A stretch of DNA of 61,367 nt, taken from assembly GCA_003021045.1 (NCBI GenBank), contig PXRN01000023.1, positions 1 to 61,367 of the forward strand, in the 5' to 3' direction. Positions 9,335 to 18,670 of the stretch are shown here, one piece after another (positions within the stretch are counted from its first letter, which is position 1; each line of letters begins with the position of its first letter). This DNA is from Halobacteriales archaeon QS_4_69_34. GTDB lineage: Archaea; Halobacteriota; Halobacteria; Halobacteriales; Halococcaceae. Under the pieces are notes generated by a model, which saw only the letters and a program-made list of their open reading frames with translations, was not told where the DNA came from and ran no database searches. Position numbers and translations under genes: made by a program.

Positions 9335-10024
9335 ATGGCGGAGCTTTTGTGCGACGAACGGGATCAAGCCGTCCTCGGTCTCACCGTCTTTGCGCTGCCC
9401 GCGGCCGTTCACGCCACGGACGTCTTCGTCGAGCTTCCGGGCGTTCTTCCGAGGGTGGCTCCGCTGCTCGTGGTGGCCGGGCCGGTGCTCTACTGGTATT
9501 TCACGTCTTCTGCTACGTCTTCGGCTCGAACGAAGACGCCCGAAACCGAACACGACACGAGCGCCGAAGGGAACGAGAGAGCGCCGGCCCCCGACGGCGA
9601 GGAGCTCGAACTGATCGCCACGAACTACGAACAGCTGAGCGAGCAGTCCAAGTATCGCGATCAGCTTCTCATCAACGCAAACTACTTTTCGCTCGCCATC
9701 GTCGCCGTGCTCATGAGCGCGTTTCTCCGTACCGGCAGTGAACTCCGTCCCCTCGTCGCAATGGTCGGTACTGTCACCGCATACGCGTTCTGGCTTGCGA
9801 CGGAATCGTACAAGGGCACGAGGGACAGCCTGAACGACGAGCTGCGGAGAATCGAGGCCGAGCAACACGGGGCGCTGTCGGTCGTCGAGACCTACGACCT
9901 CCGAGAGCGCTCACCGATCGGGAAGCGAAGCCTCTCGTCGTACCTCGTCGGTCTCCAGGCCACCGCCACGCTGTTGTGGTGGGCGGTGTACTTCTCGAGT
10001 TCGGTGTACTCGGGGTATCTCTGA
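9335..10024 (+). CDS. Multi-pass membrane protein with a cytoplasmic coiled segment
   Basis: A 229-residue protein with two N-terminal helices (QAVLGLTVFALPAAVHATDV and VAPLLVVAGPVLYWYF), an acidic Thr/Glu linker (residues ~60-90), a helical segment NYEQLSEQSKYRDQLLINAN, then two close helices (SLAIVAVLMSAFL and VAMVGTVTAYAFWLATE), another charged helix RDSLNDELRRIEAEQ, and a last helix near residues 205-222. The middle part, a charged helix leading into a 2-TM hairpin and a second charged helix, is reminiscent of SLATT-type 2TM modules, but that is only a visual resemblance. A TTCATATC element ~28 nt upstream fits a leaderless start. Confidence 0.65.
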   Translation: MAELLCDERDQAVLGLTVFALPAAVHATDVFVELPGVLPRVAPLLVVAGPVLYWYFTSSATSSARTKTPETEHDTSAEGNERAPAPDGEELELIATNYEQLSEQSKYRDQLLINANYFSLAIVAVLMSAFLRTGSELRPLVAMVGTVTAYAFWLATESYKGTRDSLNDELRRIEAEQHGALSVVETYDLRERSPIGKRSLSSYLVGLQATATLLWWAVYFSSSVYSGYL

Positions 10025-10066
10025 GGACGATGACCCGGACGACGGACCGTCCCGACGGGAAGTACG

Positions 10067-10834
10067 ATGGCTGAGTATCTCGAAGCCGCCACGGAGGCAG
10101 CGCGGTTGGCGGGGACACACCAACGAGAGCAGTTCGGTACGCTGCACGGCCACGAGTACAAATCCCCGGGGGATCCGGTATCCGCGGTCGACCACGAGTC
10201 CGAGCGACTGATAATCGAACATCTGACGGCGAGATTCCCGGGCTGTGCGATACTGTCCGAGGAGCGTGGCGGCGTCGGAGACGGGGAAGAACGTTGGATC
10301 GTGGACCCGCTCGACGGCACGTCGAACTACGTCCGGGGGCATCCGGCGTTCTCGGTGTCGATAGCTCTCGAAATCGCCGGTGAGCTTCGAGTCGGTGTCG
10401 TATACGTTCCAATGCGGGACGACCTGTATGCAGTCTCGCGCGACAGCGAGGGGTTCGACGATGGACCCGCGATCGGGGTGTCCGAGACGGACCGACTCGA
10501 CAGTGCGCTCGTCGCCATCCCGTACTCCTCTTCGGGCACCGACCGTGACGACCTGTGGGCCACCCATCGTACGCTCGGATCGGCGGTCGAAGGGCTGCGG
10601 TCGACTGGTTCGGGTGCGCTCGATCTCGCGTATCTCGCCGCGGGGATCACTGACGCCGCGTGCGGGTTCGGACAGAGCAGGTGGGACCGCGCTGCGGGAC
10701 TGGTGCTCGTCGAGGCTGCGGGCGGTCAGGTGACGGACCACGAGGGACGGGCCGACCACGACGGCGATTTCGTCGCGTCGAACGGACTGCTGCACGGGGA
10801 CGTGCTCGATGATATCGGTCCCGGACCGGTATGA
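10067..10834 (+). CDS. Inositol-1-monophosphatase family protein
   Basis: A 255-residue Mg2+-dependent sugar-phosphatase of the IMPase/FBPase-like family. The metal-binding signatures are all visible: the Glu pair in ILSEERGG, WIVDPLDGTSNYVRG (DPxDGT motif) and the C-terminal SRWDRAAGLVLVEAAGG (WDxAAG-type). Likely reactions are dephosphorylation of myo-inositol-1-phosphate or fructose-1,6-bisphosphate; archaeal members often do both, so specificity cannot be assigned. It is 42 nt downstream of the membrane-protein gene on the same strand and convergent with the Nudix gene (6 nt between stops). Confidence 0.9.
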   Translation: MAEYLEAATEAARLAGTHQREQFGTLHGHEYKSPGDPVSAVDHESERLIIEHLTARFPGCAILSEERGGVGDGEERWIVDPLDGTSNYVRGHPAFSVSIALEIAGELRVGVVYVPMRDDLYAVSRDSEGFDDGPAIGVSETDRLDSALVAIPYSSSGTDRDDLWATHRTLGSAVEGLRSTGSGALDLAYLAAGITDAACGFGQSRWDRAAGLVLVEAAGGQVTDHEGRADHDGDFVASNGLLHGDVLDDIGPGPV

Positions 10835-10840
10835 CTACGC

Positions 10841-11767
10841 TCACGGTCCGTGGTTCTCGAACCGTATCGAAGGCTGTTCGTCGTACACTTCCGAGAACCA
10901 CTCGGCACCGAAGCGCTGCCGACCGAGCAGTAGCACCAGTAGAAGCGTCTTGTGTGACATTCCCTCGAAACGATCGACTGGCAGCCCGTCGAGATCCGCC
11001 GCCGACGCCGTACCGTTCACGCCAAGCCGGACGGTGGAGGCGAGGGCGGTCTCGGTTATCGGAACGAACGCGAGGTGCACGAACTCGTCGGCGTCGCGCG
11101 CTCTTCGTGCCGCTCGCCGGATCGCCGCCGGTGATTCGCCGGTCGTTACGACCGAAAAAAGCGCGGGATTCAGGTGCGAGGCGGGGTCCGTGTCCTCGAA
11201 GACCCCCAGACAGCGAATCCGTTCGATGGCCGTGGCGGTGCCGAGTTCTTCCCGCAGCTCCCGCGAAACGACAGCCGACGTGGGTGCCGTTTCGTCGCCC
11301 ACCATATCGGCCTCCCGGTCGAGGTAGCCACTGCCCGGCAGGGAGAGGAACGGACCGCCGTCGACGCCGCCCGGTTTGATCCCGAGAAGCACGCTCCCAT
11401 CGGCCACAACCGCGACGAACGACGAGAGCAGGTGAACTGCTTTCCGGAGGCGTCGACGAAGGCCATCGGGGTAGTCACGACCGGCGAGATCGGCGTGTTC
11501 CGCCACCAGCAGCCGTCGGACGAAGTGGTGTTTGAACCGGGTCGGACCGAGACGGAGGCGAGTGTCGTCGATGCCGACGAGGCCGAACCCCGGCGAGTCG
11601 TACAGTCCGTCCTCGTCGCCGGCGACCGACGTCCACGCGTCGTCGATCGCCGACACGTCACTCTCCGAGAGCGTGTACGACCGTTCGGTCCGGTAGTCGA
11701 GTGTCACTGCCTCGGGAGCGACCCCATCTGCCCCGAAATCACTCCAGACCCGGTACGTGTAGGGCAC
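10841..11767 (-). CDS. Nudix-like hydrolase with an N-terminal extension
   Basis: A 308-residue protein. The C-terminal half carries a Nudix-like box ending in SRELREELGT (REUxEExG core) preceded by LPGSGYLDREAD and LLGIKPGGVDGGPFLSL. The N-terminal ~100 residues (VWSDFGADGVAPEAV to FKHHFVRRLLVAEHADLAG) form a separate beta-rich module I cannot name. The Gly at the start of the canonical 23-residue box is not at perfect spacing, so activity is uncertain. The upstream ~115 bp separate it from the divergent mutY. Confidence 0.65.
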   Translation of the reverse strand: MPYTYRVWSDFGADGVAPEAVTLDYRTERSYTLSESDVSAIDDAWTSVAGDEDGLYDSPGFGLVGIDDTRLRLGPTRFKHHFVRRLLVAEHADLAGRDYPDGLRRRLRKAVHLLSSFVAVVADGSVLLGIKPGGVDGGPFLSLPGSGYLDREADMVGDETAPTSAVVSRELREELGTATAIERIRCLGVFEDTDPASHLNPALFSVVTTGESPAAIRRAARRARDADEFVHLAFVPITETALASTVRLGVNGTASAADLDGLPVDRFEGMSHKTLLLVLLLGRQRFGAEWFSEVYDEQPSIRFENHGP

Positions 11768-11882
11768 GTGGAGCTCTCCGGTCGCGGTAGAAATATGCGT
11801 GCCGATCGATTTCGACCGAACGGAGCCCAGACGGGAGCCGGAACCACCACTCGTAAACCCACGCCGACCCCATCGATGACCG

Positions 11883-12842
11883 ATGAGCGAGCCCGAGTCC
11901 CACTCCGGGGCCGACGCGGACGCCGCCCGGCTGCCCGACGAGCTCGATCCGCTCCGCCGGGCGCTCGTCGGGTGGTACGAGGCCGACCACCGGGCGTTCC
12001 CGTGGCGCGGGACCGACGATCCCTATGCAATCCTGGTCTCGGAGGTGATGAGCCAACAGACCCAGCTCGACCGCGTGATCGACGCCTTCGAGGAGTTCCT
12101 CGCGCGCTGGCCGACCGTCCACGCGCTCGCCGACGCCGACCGCTCGGAGGTGGTGAGCTTCTGGAGCGCACACTCGCTCGGCTACAACAACCGTGCGCGC
12201 TACCTCCACGAGGCCGCCGGACAGGTGATCGAGGAGTTCGGCGGCGAGTTCCCCGCGGAGCCCGACGCCCTCCGGGAGCTCCAGGGAGTGGGGCCCTACA
12301 CCGCGAACGCGGTGGCGAGCTTCGCGTTCGACACCGGCGACGCCGTGGTGGATACGAACGTCAAACGCGTGCTCTACCGGGCGTTCGACGTGCCCGACGA
12401 CCGAGGGGAGTTCGAGGCGGCCGCCCGCGAGCTCATGCCGGCCGGCGAGTCCCGCGTCTGGAACAACGCAATCATGGAGCTGGGCGGTGTCGCCTGTACG
12501 AAGACGCCGCGGTGTGATGGGGCCGAGTGTCCGTGGCGCGAGCACTGCAGGGCCTACGCGACGGGCGACTTCTCCGCGCCGGACGTCCCCGCGCAGTCGG
12601 CGTTCGAGGGGAGTCGCCGGCAGTTCCGGGGCCGGGTCGTCCGGACGCTCGGCGAGTACGACGAACTCGCGCTCGACGAGCTGGGACCGAAGATCCGGGT
12701 CGATTACGCGCCCGGCGGCGGGGGTGACGACGGCGAGCACGGCCGCGAGTGGCTCGCCGGGCTCGTCTCGGACCTCGCCGACGACGGGTTGGCCGAAGTC
12801 GAGGAACGCGACGGCGATCGGGTCGTCCGGCTGCGGCGGTAG
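11883..12842 (+). CDS. mutY: A/G-specific adenine glycosylase MutY
   Basis: A 319-residue base-excision-repair glycosylase that removes adenine opposite 8-oxoG. The N-terminal block WYEADHRAFPWRGTDDPYA, the catalytic region LVSEVMSQQTQLDRV, the helix-hairpin-helix ELQGVGPYTANAVASFAFD with the catalytic Asp in AVVDTNVKRVLYR, and the 4Fe-4S ligands in CTKTPRCDGAECPWREHC are all present. After the cluster comes a ~95-residue acidic C-terminal domain, shorter than the bacterial MutT-like 8-oxoG reader and typical of haloarchaea. It stands as a single gene. Confidence 0.92.
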   Translation: MSEPESHSGADADAARLPDELDPLRRALVGWYEADHRAFPWRGTDDPYAILVSEVMSQQTQLDRVIDAFEEFLARWPTVHALADADRSEVVSFWSAHSLGYNNRARYLHEAAGQVIEEFGGEFPAEPDALRELQGVGPYTANAVASFAFDTGDAVVDTNVKRVLYRAFDVPDDRGEFEAAARELMPAGESRVWNNAIMELGGVACTKTPRCDGAECPWREHCRAYATGDFSAPDVPAQSAFEGSRRQFRGRVVRTLGEYDELALDELGPKIRVDYAPGGGGDDGEHGREWLAGLVSDLADDGLAEVEERDGDRVVRLRR

Positions 12843-13001
12843 CTGGCCGTCGATGGCCGGCTGGCCGGCGGTCGAGCCGGCGGCCGCGGATCTCTCGTCC
12901 GCCCACCCTCTTTCTCGCCGGTCGCGTCACGGGCCACCGGTCACGCCGTGCCCGCCGCCCGAAACCGGCGCTCCTTTGCCCGTCGGTCCCCGACGAGCGG
13001 T

Positions 13002-13586
13002 ATGAACGACGGTCCGCACGTGGTCGCAATCTGCGGGAGCCGCCGCGACGCCAGCTACACTCGCCGGGCGCTCGAACGCGCCCTTCGAGGCGTCGAGGAA
13101 GCGGGCGCCACCGGGAGCCTCCTCGACCTCCGCGAGCTCGACCTCCCGGTCTACGACCCCGATCTCGACGAGCAGGGCGACAGTCGAGAGCTCGCCCGCC
13201 GGGTGCGCGAGGCCGACGCAGTACTGCTGGGGACGCCGATGTACCACGGCTCGTACTCGGGGGCGCTGAAGAACGCGCTCGATTACTGCGGGTTCGACGA
13301 GTTCGAGGGCAAGACGGTGGGGCTGCTCGCGGTCTCCGGTGGCTCGTTTCCCGTATCGGCGCTCGACCATCTCCGACTGGTGTGCCGGGCGGTCGACGCG
13401 TGGGTGCTGCCCCATCAGGCGGCGCTGCCGAAGGTCAGCACCGTCTTCGACGAAGAGGGTGGGTTCGCCGACGAGGACCTCGAAGAGCGCGTGCGCGTCC
13501 TCGGTCAGCGGGTCGTCCAGTACGCCGCCATCGAGCCGGACCCCGACACCTTCGAGAGCGAGCAGAACGCCGGCGCGGACGACTGA
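13002..13586 (+). CDS. NADPH-dependent FMN reductase family protein
   Basis: A 194-residue flavodoxin-fold protein. The FMN phosphate-binding loop is AICGSRRDASYTRRA near the N-terminus, followed by LGTPMYHGSYSGALKNALDY and the second flavin loop LLAVSGGSF. The C-terminal ~30 residues are acidic. Such enzymes reduce FMN, quinones or azo compounds using NADPH. ATG 13002 (MNDGPHVVAICGS) is preferred over an earlier frame that adds 18 basic residues. It is flanked by mutY and a Yip1 protein with normal gaps, so no operon is indicated. Confidence 0.85.
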   Translation: MNDGPHVVAICGSRRDASYTRRALERALRGVEEAGATGSLLDLRELDLPVYDPDLDEQGDSRELARRVREADAVLLGTPMYHGSYSGALKNALDYCGFDEFEGKTVGLLAVSGGSFPVSALDHLRLVCRAVDAWVLPHQAALPKVSTVFDEEGGFADEDLEERVRVLGQRVVQYAAIEPDPDTFESEQNAGADD

Positions 13587-13676
13587 GCGCGCCGGCCGGG
13601 ACGGCCCCATCCGACCCGCTCGCAACCGACTCCGGTTGCACAACGGTCATACCCGTTCGGCGACTATTCGCGTGCC

Positions 13677-14273
13677 GTGACACGGTGGGTCGAGGAGTCG
13701 GCGGGTGGGCGCGACCGCGGCCCGGTCGCACTCGGGCGGGCGTGGGTCGAGGTGCTCGTCCGCCCGCGACGCTTTTTCTCCACGGGTGTCACACCGGGCG
13801 ATCAGGCCCCGGGGCTCGTCTTCGCCGCCGCGGTCGTTCTGATCGAGGAGGCGACGCGTTTCGCGCTCGTGTCCGGCGTGTTCCCCACCCTCGGCGGCCG
13901 GCCGCTCGCCGCCGGCCTGCTCGCGCTCGCCGCGAGCGCGGTGCTGATCGCCCCGCTCGCGCTCCACCTCGTCGCGGCCCTCCAGACCCTGCTGTTGATC
14001 CCCTTCGCCGCCGGGCGCGCGGGCGTCAGCGAGACGGTGCAGGTGCTCGCCTACGCGGCCGCGCCCTGTGCGCTCGCGGGCGCCCCGATCCCCGCGCTCC
14101 GGCTGGCGTGTGCGGGCTACGGCGCGGCACTGCTCGCCGTCGGGGTGGCGCAGGTCCACGAACTGTCGCTCCCGCGGGCGGCCGCTCTCGCTGCGCTCCC
14201 GGCGGCGCTGGTCTTCGGCTACGGGTTTCGGGGGTTCGCGGCCGCCACGGCGCTGTTCGGCTCGCTCGCGTGA
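13677..14273 (+). CDS. Yip1-domain integral membrane protein
   Basis: A 198-residue membrane protein starting at GTG 13677. An N-terminal cytosolic segment (GRAWVEVLVRPRRFFSTGVTPG, typical of Yip1/DUF1282 proteins) is followed by five hydrophobic stretches, the first FAAAVVLIEEATRFALVSG and the last RAAALAALPAALVFGYGF. Archaeal Yip1 proteins have no firm function. The stop is 4 nt from the stop of the convergent sulfite-oxidase-type gene. Confidence 0.75.
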   Translation: MTRWVEESAGGRDRGPVALGRAWVEVLVRPRRFFSTGVTPGDQAPGLVFAAAVVLIEEATRFALVSGVFPTLGGRPLAAGLLALAASAVLIAPLALHLVAALQTLLLIPFAAGRAGVSETVQVLAYAAAPCALAGAPIPALRLACAGYGAALLAVGVAQVHELSLPRAAALAALPAALVFGYGFRGFAAATALFGSLA

Positions 14274-14277
14274 AGCG

Positions 14278-15600
14278 TCAGTCCCGTGACCCAGCCTCGA
14301 CGTCGACCGCGAACGCGTTCGGCAGGTACGCGTTGGCGGCGTAGCCGCCCTCGTTCCACGGGAATTCGTCGTCTTCGAGCGCCGTCTCCCACTCCTCCGG
14401 AGCCGAGATCCGTGCGGGCTGTCGCCGGCCGCGCTCGTCGGTCGCCCGCGAGGCGAGCGTGTGCGTGCCGGGATCGGCCGTCCACGAACGCTCGAACAGC
14501 CGCCACGCGCCCGGGTAGTCCGGACCGACGAGGGCGGCGTCGCTCCACGTCTCCCCGCCGTCGGTCGAGACCTCGACCCGCTCGATCCCGTCCTCGCCCG
14601 CCCACGCGACGCCCCGGATCGTGACCGCCCCGTCCGCTCCGGGCCGGACCGGCCCCTCGCCGTCCGGGCGGCCGATCAGCGACATCACGGTCTCGTCGAA
14701 CGTGTAGGGGTGCTCGACGGCCGGCGATTCGAGCTGGTCCGTCGTGTCGACCTCGCTGACCGTCCCGTGGGGCGTCGGCTTCTCACCTGCGGGGTGGAGG
14801 CGGTAGTCGGACTGCTGCCAGCGGGCGTGGGTGCCCGGCCGATCGAGCGAGCCCTCGACGACCATCGAATCCATCAGACGGAGCTCGTCGAGCCACTTCA
14901 CGCTGTTGACGCCGTACCAGCCGGGAACGATCAGCCGAACGGGGTGGCCGTGCTCGGCGGGAAGGGCCTCGCCGTTCATCCCGTAGGCGACGATCGCGTC
15001 GTCGATCGCCTTCGAGAGCGGGATCGAGCGCGCGAAGGCTTCTTCGTCCTCCAGCGAGTCGCCGCCGACGGCCGTGAGCCACCGGCTCGATCGTTCCCCG
15101 CTCCCGTCGTCGCGGTCGCCCGCTTCGGGGCCGACGCCCTGCGCGCGGAGGAGCGACGAGACGGGCGTGCCGGTCCAGACGGCCGTGGCGACGGCCTCCG
15201 CACCCCACTGGACGCTGCCCGTCTCGGGATCGTGCTGGCCGCGGCCGTTGCCCGCACACTCCATCGTGTGTGCGACCGCGACCGTGGGAAACGCCTCGAC
15301 AATCTCGGCCACCGCGAGCTCGCCGTCGAGGTCGCCGGTAAAGGAGACCGTCCACGAGCCCTCGCCATCGCCGCCCCCGGCGTTCCCGGTGTCCCCGCCG
15401 GACGGTTCGGGGATCGCGTTCCGGTGACAGACGAAGTGCTCCTCGATCGGCGTCAGCCAGTTCTCGAAGGTAGACCGGCTCGCCGCGCCGACGACCGTGT
15501 AGCGGTCGGCCTCGTCGCGGGTTTCGGCGACGCCGGGTTTGCGCTCCAGGATCGCGTCGATCTCCGCGCGTCGTCCCGGCCTGCGTTCGCTCCCAGCCAT
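14278..15600 (-). CDS. Sulfite oxidase-type molybdopterin oxidoreductase
   Basis: A 440-residue protein of the sulfite oxidase/YedY superfamily. The molybdenum-ligand Cys lies in AHTMECAGNGRGQ near residue 115; further signatures are RNAIPEPS, the PVRLIVPGWYGVNSVKWL block, and a C-terminal Mo-co dimerisation domain (IRGVAWAGEDGIERVEVSTD ... PGTHTLASRATDERG). No Tat signal is seen, so it is predicted cytoplasmic. The Asp/Gly-rich insert near residue 70 is a typical haloarchaeal surface loop. The physiological substrate (sulfite or a sulfoxide) is not decided by sequence. It is convergent with the Yip1 gene. Confidence 0.85.
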   Translation of the reverse strand: MAGSERRPGRRAEIDAILERKPGVAETRDEADRYTVVGAASRSTFENWLTPIEEHFVCHRNAIPEPSGGDTGNAGGGDGEGSWTVSFTGDLDGELAVAEIVEAFPTVAVAHTMECAGNGRGQHDPETGSVQWGAEAVATAVWTGTPVSSLLRAQGVGPEAGDRDDGSGERSSRWLTAVGGDSLEDEEAFARSIPLSKAIDDAIVAYGMNGEALPAEHGHPVRLIVPGWYGVNSVKWLDELRLMDSMVVEGSLDRPGTHARWQQSDYRLHPAGEKPTPHGTVSEVDTTDQLESPAVEHPYTFDETVMSLIGRPDGEGPVRPGADGAVTIRGVAWAGEDGIERVEVSTDGGETWSDAALVGPDYPGAWRLFERSWTADPGTHTLASRATDERGRRQPARISAPEEWETALEDDEFPWNEGGYAANAYLPNAFAVDVEAGSRD

Positions 15601-15755
15601 GGCTCCCCTCTTCGCTCACGCCGCTCATAGGCGTTGTGTCGCGTCGGCCAGTGTACATCGCGTCGATCGGATGCCAGGGTCGTCGATCGGTTTCGTGATC
15701 CTGCCGCCGCCCGCGTCGCCAGCAGCTATTAACCGCCGGCCGAGGTACTGGAGCC

Positions 15756-16019
15756 GTGCTCAGCCTGCAACTCGACGAGTTCATGATCGAACTGAAAGAT
15801 GGTGCGATCGAGAACGTCGGCCCCGCGAACAAGACCGCCACAGCGAAGCTGTTCGGCGTCTCGGGCGTCGAGGTCCGCGCGTTCGGCGACAAGCGCGTGA
15901 AACTCGTCTTCGAGGACGAGTCGGGCAACGAGGTGCAGGTCGCCCTCTTTCCCGAGGACGCCCGGGCGGTCGCCGAGGACATCGCGGCGCTCGAAGCGGA
16001 CAGTCCGGTCTTCGAGTGA
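15756..16019 (+). CDS. Conserved haloarchaeal 87-residue protein
   Basis: A small acidic beta-rich protein (LQLDEFMIELKDGAIENVGP, FGDKRVKLVFEDESGNEVQV, LFPEDARAVAEDIAALEAD). The GTG start at 15756 is chosen over an internal ATG at 15783 because a TATTAA box at 15727-15732 lies 24-29 nt upstream, the leaderless arrangement used by neighbouring genes. I recognise it as widespread in haloarchaea but not as any named family. Confidence 0.65.
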   Translation: MLSLQLDEFMIELKDGAIENVGPANKTATAKLFGVSGVEVRAFGDKRVKLVFEDESGNEVQVALFPEDARAVAEDIAALEADSPVFE

Positions 16020-16192
16020 GCGACGCGTCCGGGTCGTCGATCGGGCGTCGGTGAGCAGACGACGGCAAACCGCCGAGCGGCGGTCGGAATCGTGAGGTCT
16101 CGCGGTCGCTGCCGACCGCCAGCGTGTCACGGGATCGTCCAGTCGATTGCATTCCGACAACCGTTTTAGGGCGGGGTTACTTCCCGGCTCTA

Positions 16193-18505
16193 ATGGGCAG
16201 TTGCATCATCTGCGGGGCGTCCGTCGAGGGCTACACCTGCGACAGCCACGATCAGGACGTCGTCTTCGAGTTCGAGGGATCGCGTGCAGACCAGCTCACG
16301 CCCGGCCGGTTCTACCGGGGATCGGTCGACGGGTTCGCCGACTTCGGCGTGTTCGTCGACATCGGCGACAGCGTCACCGGCCTGCTCCACCGCAGCGAGC
16401 TCGACCGCCGCCTCGAAAGCCTGGACTGGGACCCCGGCGACACGGTCTACGTCCAGGTGACCGGCATCCACGAGAACGGCAACGTCGACCTCGCGTGGTC
16501 GATCCGCCAGTCGGCGGGCGAGTTCCGCGGCACGCTGATCGACGACCCCGAGGGCGACCGGCTCGATGAAACCGCGGAATCGGCCGAACGGGCGTCGACG
16601 GACGGAGCGGGGTCCCCCAACCCAAATGAGCGCTCGGCCGCGACCGCGGGGGCCGCGGCCGACGCGACGAACGCCTCGACGGCGACCCGATCGACCGAGC
16701 CCGGAGCGGACGCGTCCGGAACTGGAAGCGACGCGAGCGCCAGCGGTGTGGCCGACACGAACGAAGCGGATGTCGGAAGCGAGACGAACACCGGGAGCGT
16801 CGCCGGGACGACCGGGACGAGCGAAAGCGGCTCGTCCACCGGGAGCGGCGACGCCGCCGATACTGCGGAGACCACGGGCGGCGCGGACACTGCGACCGGC
16901 GGCTCCGCCGGTGGCGCGGCGCTCGTCGCCCCCGAGCGCAAGCGTGTGCCGATCGAGGAACTCGACGAGCGGATCGGCGACGCCGTCCGGATCGAGGGCG
17001 AGGTGACGAGCGCGCGCCAGACCGGCGGCCCGACGGTGTTCGAGGTGCGCGACGAGACCGGTTCCGTCGACTGTGCGGCCTTCGAGGCCGCCGGCGTCCG
17101 CGCCTACCCCGGCGCCGAGGCCGGCGACGTCGTTCGCATCGACGGAACTGTCGAGCGCCACCGCGAGGCCCTTCAGATCGAGACCAAGGGGCTCGCGGTG
17201 CTCTCCGGGGAGGAGCGCGCCGCCGTCGAGGACCGACTGGAGGCGGCGCTCGCGGCCCAAGCCGAGCCCGGGTCGGTCGAACCGCTCGCCGAGGACCCAG
17301 TCATACCGACCCTCACCGAGGAGATCGGTGCGGTCGCCGGGGCGATCCGGCGGGCGATCATCGAATCCCGACCCGTCGTCGTCCGCCACGCCGCGACCGC
17401 CGACGGCTTCCTCGCCGGCGCGGCCATCGAGCGGGCCGTCCTGCCGCTCATTCGTGCAGAACACGCCGGCGGCGACGCGGTCTACCACTACTTCGACCGA
17501 CGGCCGCTCGACGGGAGCGTCTACGGTATGGACGACGCGACCGCCGACGTCTCCCGAATGCTCGACGACCGCGAGCGCCACGGCGAGAAGCTCCCCCTGC
17601 TGGTGTTCGTCGCCGCGGGCGGCGGCCGCGAGTCCGCCGACGGTCTCGGGCTGCTCGACACCTACGGCGTCGAACGCGTCGTGATCGACGCCATTCCTGC
17701 CGACCCCGAGATCGAACGTGCCGTGGACGCACTCGTCGCGCCCCGCGAGGGGAGCGACGCCGGGATCGACGCGGCGGACGCGACCGGGACGACCGGCGCG
17801 ACCGACGCAGCCGACGACGCCCCGCCGACGGCGACCGCGCTCGCGGCGACCGTCGCCGCCGCCGTCGCGCCCGAGGTGCGCGCCGAGCTCGGCCACCTGC
17901 CGGCGACGAGCTACTGGGAGGGCGCCCCGAGCGCGTACGCCGACCTCGCGGTCGAGGCGGACTACGACGCCGAGACGGTAGAGGAGATCCGCGCGGCGGT
18001 CGCGCTGCTCGCGAACTACCACGCCTACGAGGACAAGCGCGAGCTGATCTCGGATATCCTGTTCGCCACCGCCGAAAGCGAGGGGCTCGCCGCCCGGCTG
18101 GCGACCCAGTTTCGGACGCGCCTCGACCGCGCGATCGAGACCGCGGTGGCGAACACCAGTGGCCGGGCGGTCGGGGAAGTGGCGTTTACGGTGCTCGACA
18201 CGGACGCGTTCGCCCACCGTTACGAGTTCCCGCCCACGCGGCTCCTGATCGACGCGCTCCACCGGCGCACCCGCACGGACGCCGCAGTCACGATCGGCCT
18301 CGGGGCCGACGAACTCCACCTCCGAAGCACCGAGCCGCTCTCGCTTCGTGAGGTGGCCGAGCGGGCCGCCGAACGCGCGCCCGAGGCGGGACTGTCCGCC
18401 CGCGGCGCGCGCGACGGCTCGATCGAGTTCCTCGTCGGCGAGCGCGATGCCGCCCTCGAGGCCGTCGTGCAGGCGGTCGTGAGCACGTTCGGGCCGCGCG
18501 GCTAG
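16193..18505 (+). CDS. DHH-family phosphoesterase with S1 and OB domains (RecJ-like)
   Basis: A 770-residue protein in several parts: an N-terminal zinc-like knuckle CIICGASVEGYTCDSHD; an S1 RNA-binding domain (GRFYRGSVDGFADFGVFVDI to VDLAWSIR); a ~130-residue Ser/Thr/Gly/Ala-rich acidic linker; an OB fold (RIEGEVTSARQTGGPTVFEV, VVRIDGTVERHREALQIE); and a DHH-like core (VVVRHAATADGFLAGAAIER, AVYHYFDRRPLDG) ending in LVGERDAALEAVVQAVV. It resembles the haloarchaeal RecJ/GAN-related group, some of which act with CMG or in RNA turnover. The DHH motif is degenerate (HAATADG), so nuclease activity is uncertain. A TTTTAG box at 16164-16169 supports a leaderless start. Confidence 0.8.
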   Translation: MGSCIICGASVEGYTCDSHDQDVVFEFEGSRADQLTPGRFYRGSVDGFADFGVFVDIGDSVTGLLHRSELDRRLESLDWDPGDTVYVQVTGIHENGNVDLAWSIRQSAGEFRGTLIDDPEGDRLDETAESAERASTDGAGSPNPNERSAATAGAAADATNASTATRSTEPGADASGTGSDASASGVADTNEADVGSETNTGSVAGTTGTSESGSSTGSGDAADTAETTGGADTATGGSAGGAALVAPERKRVPIEELDERIGDAVRIEGEVTSARQTGGPTVFEVRDETGSVDCAAFEAAGVRAYPGAEAGDVVRIDGTVERHREALQIETKGLAVLSGEERAAVEDRLEAALAAQAEPGSVEPLAEDPVIPTLTEEIGAVAGAIRRAIIESRPVVVRHAATADGFLAGAAIERAVLPLIRAEHAGGDAVYHYFDRRPLDGSVYGMDDATADVSRMLDDRERHGEKLPLLVFVAAGGGRESADGLGLLDTYGVERVVIDAIPADPEIERAVDALVAPREGSDAGIDAADATGTTGATDAADDAPPTATALAATVAAAVAPEVRAELGHLPATSYWEGAPSAYADLAVEADYDAETVEEIRAAVALLANYHAYEDKRELISDILFATAESEGLAARLATQFRTRLDRAIETAVANTSGRAVGEVAFTVLDTDAFAHRYEFPPTRLLIDALHRRTRTDAAVTIGLGADELHLRSTEPLSLREVAERAAERAPEAGLSARGARDGSIEFLVGERDAALEAVVQAVVSTFGPRG

Positions 18506-18670
18506 ACGCGCAAGCCGGAGAGGAGAGGACAGGACAACGTTTCTCCCGGTTTCGTTCGGTGGGGTAGTCCGTCCCCGTCGTCGGCGACCGTCCGCTGCTC
18601 CGGTCTCTCGGCGCGGTGGCCGAACCGCCGCGATGGTCGAGCCGTGCGCCGTACTCGCCGACGGGGAACG

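Noticed and set aside
16190..18319. A 709-codon reverse-strand frame under the RecJ-like gene
   Set aside because: Arg/Val/Gly-rich antisense shadow of the DHH gene.
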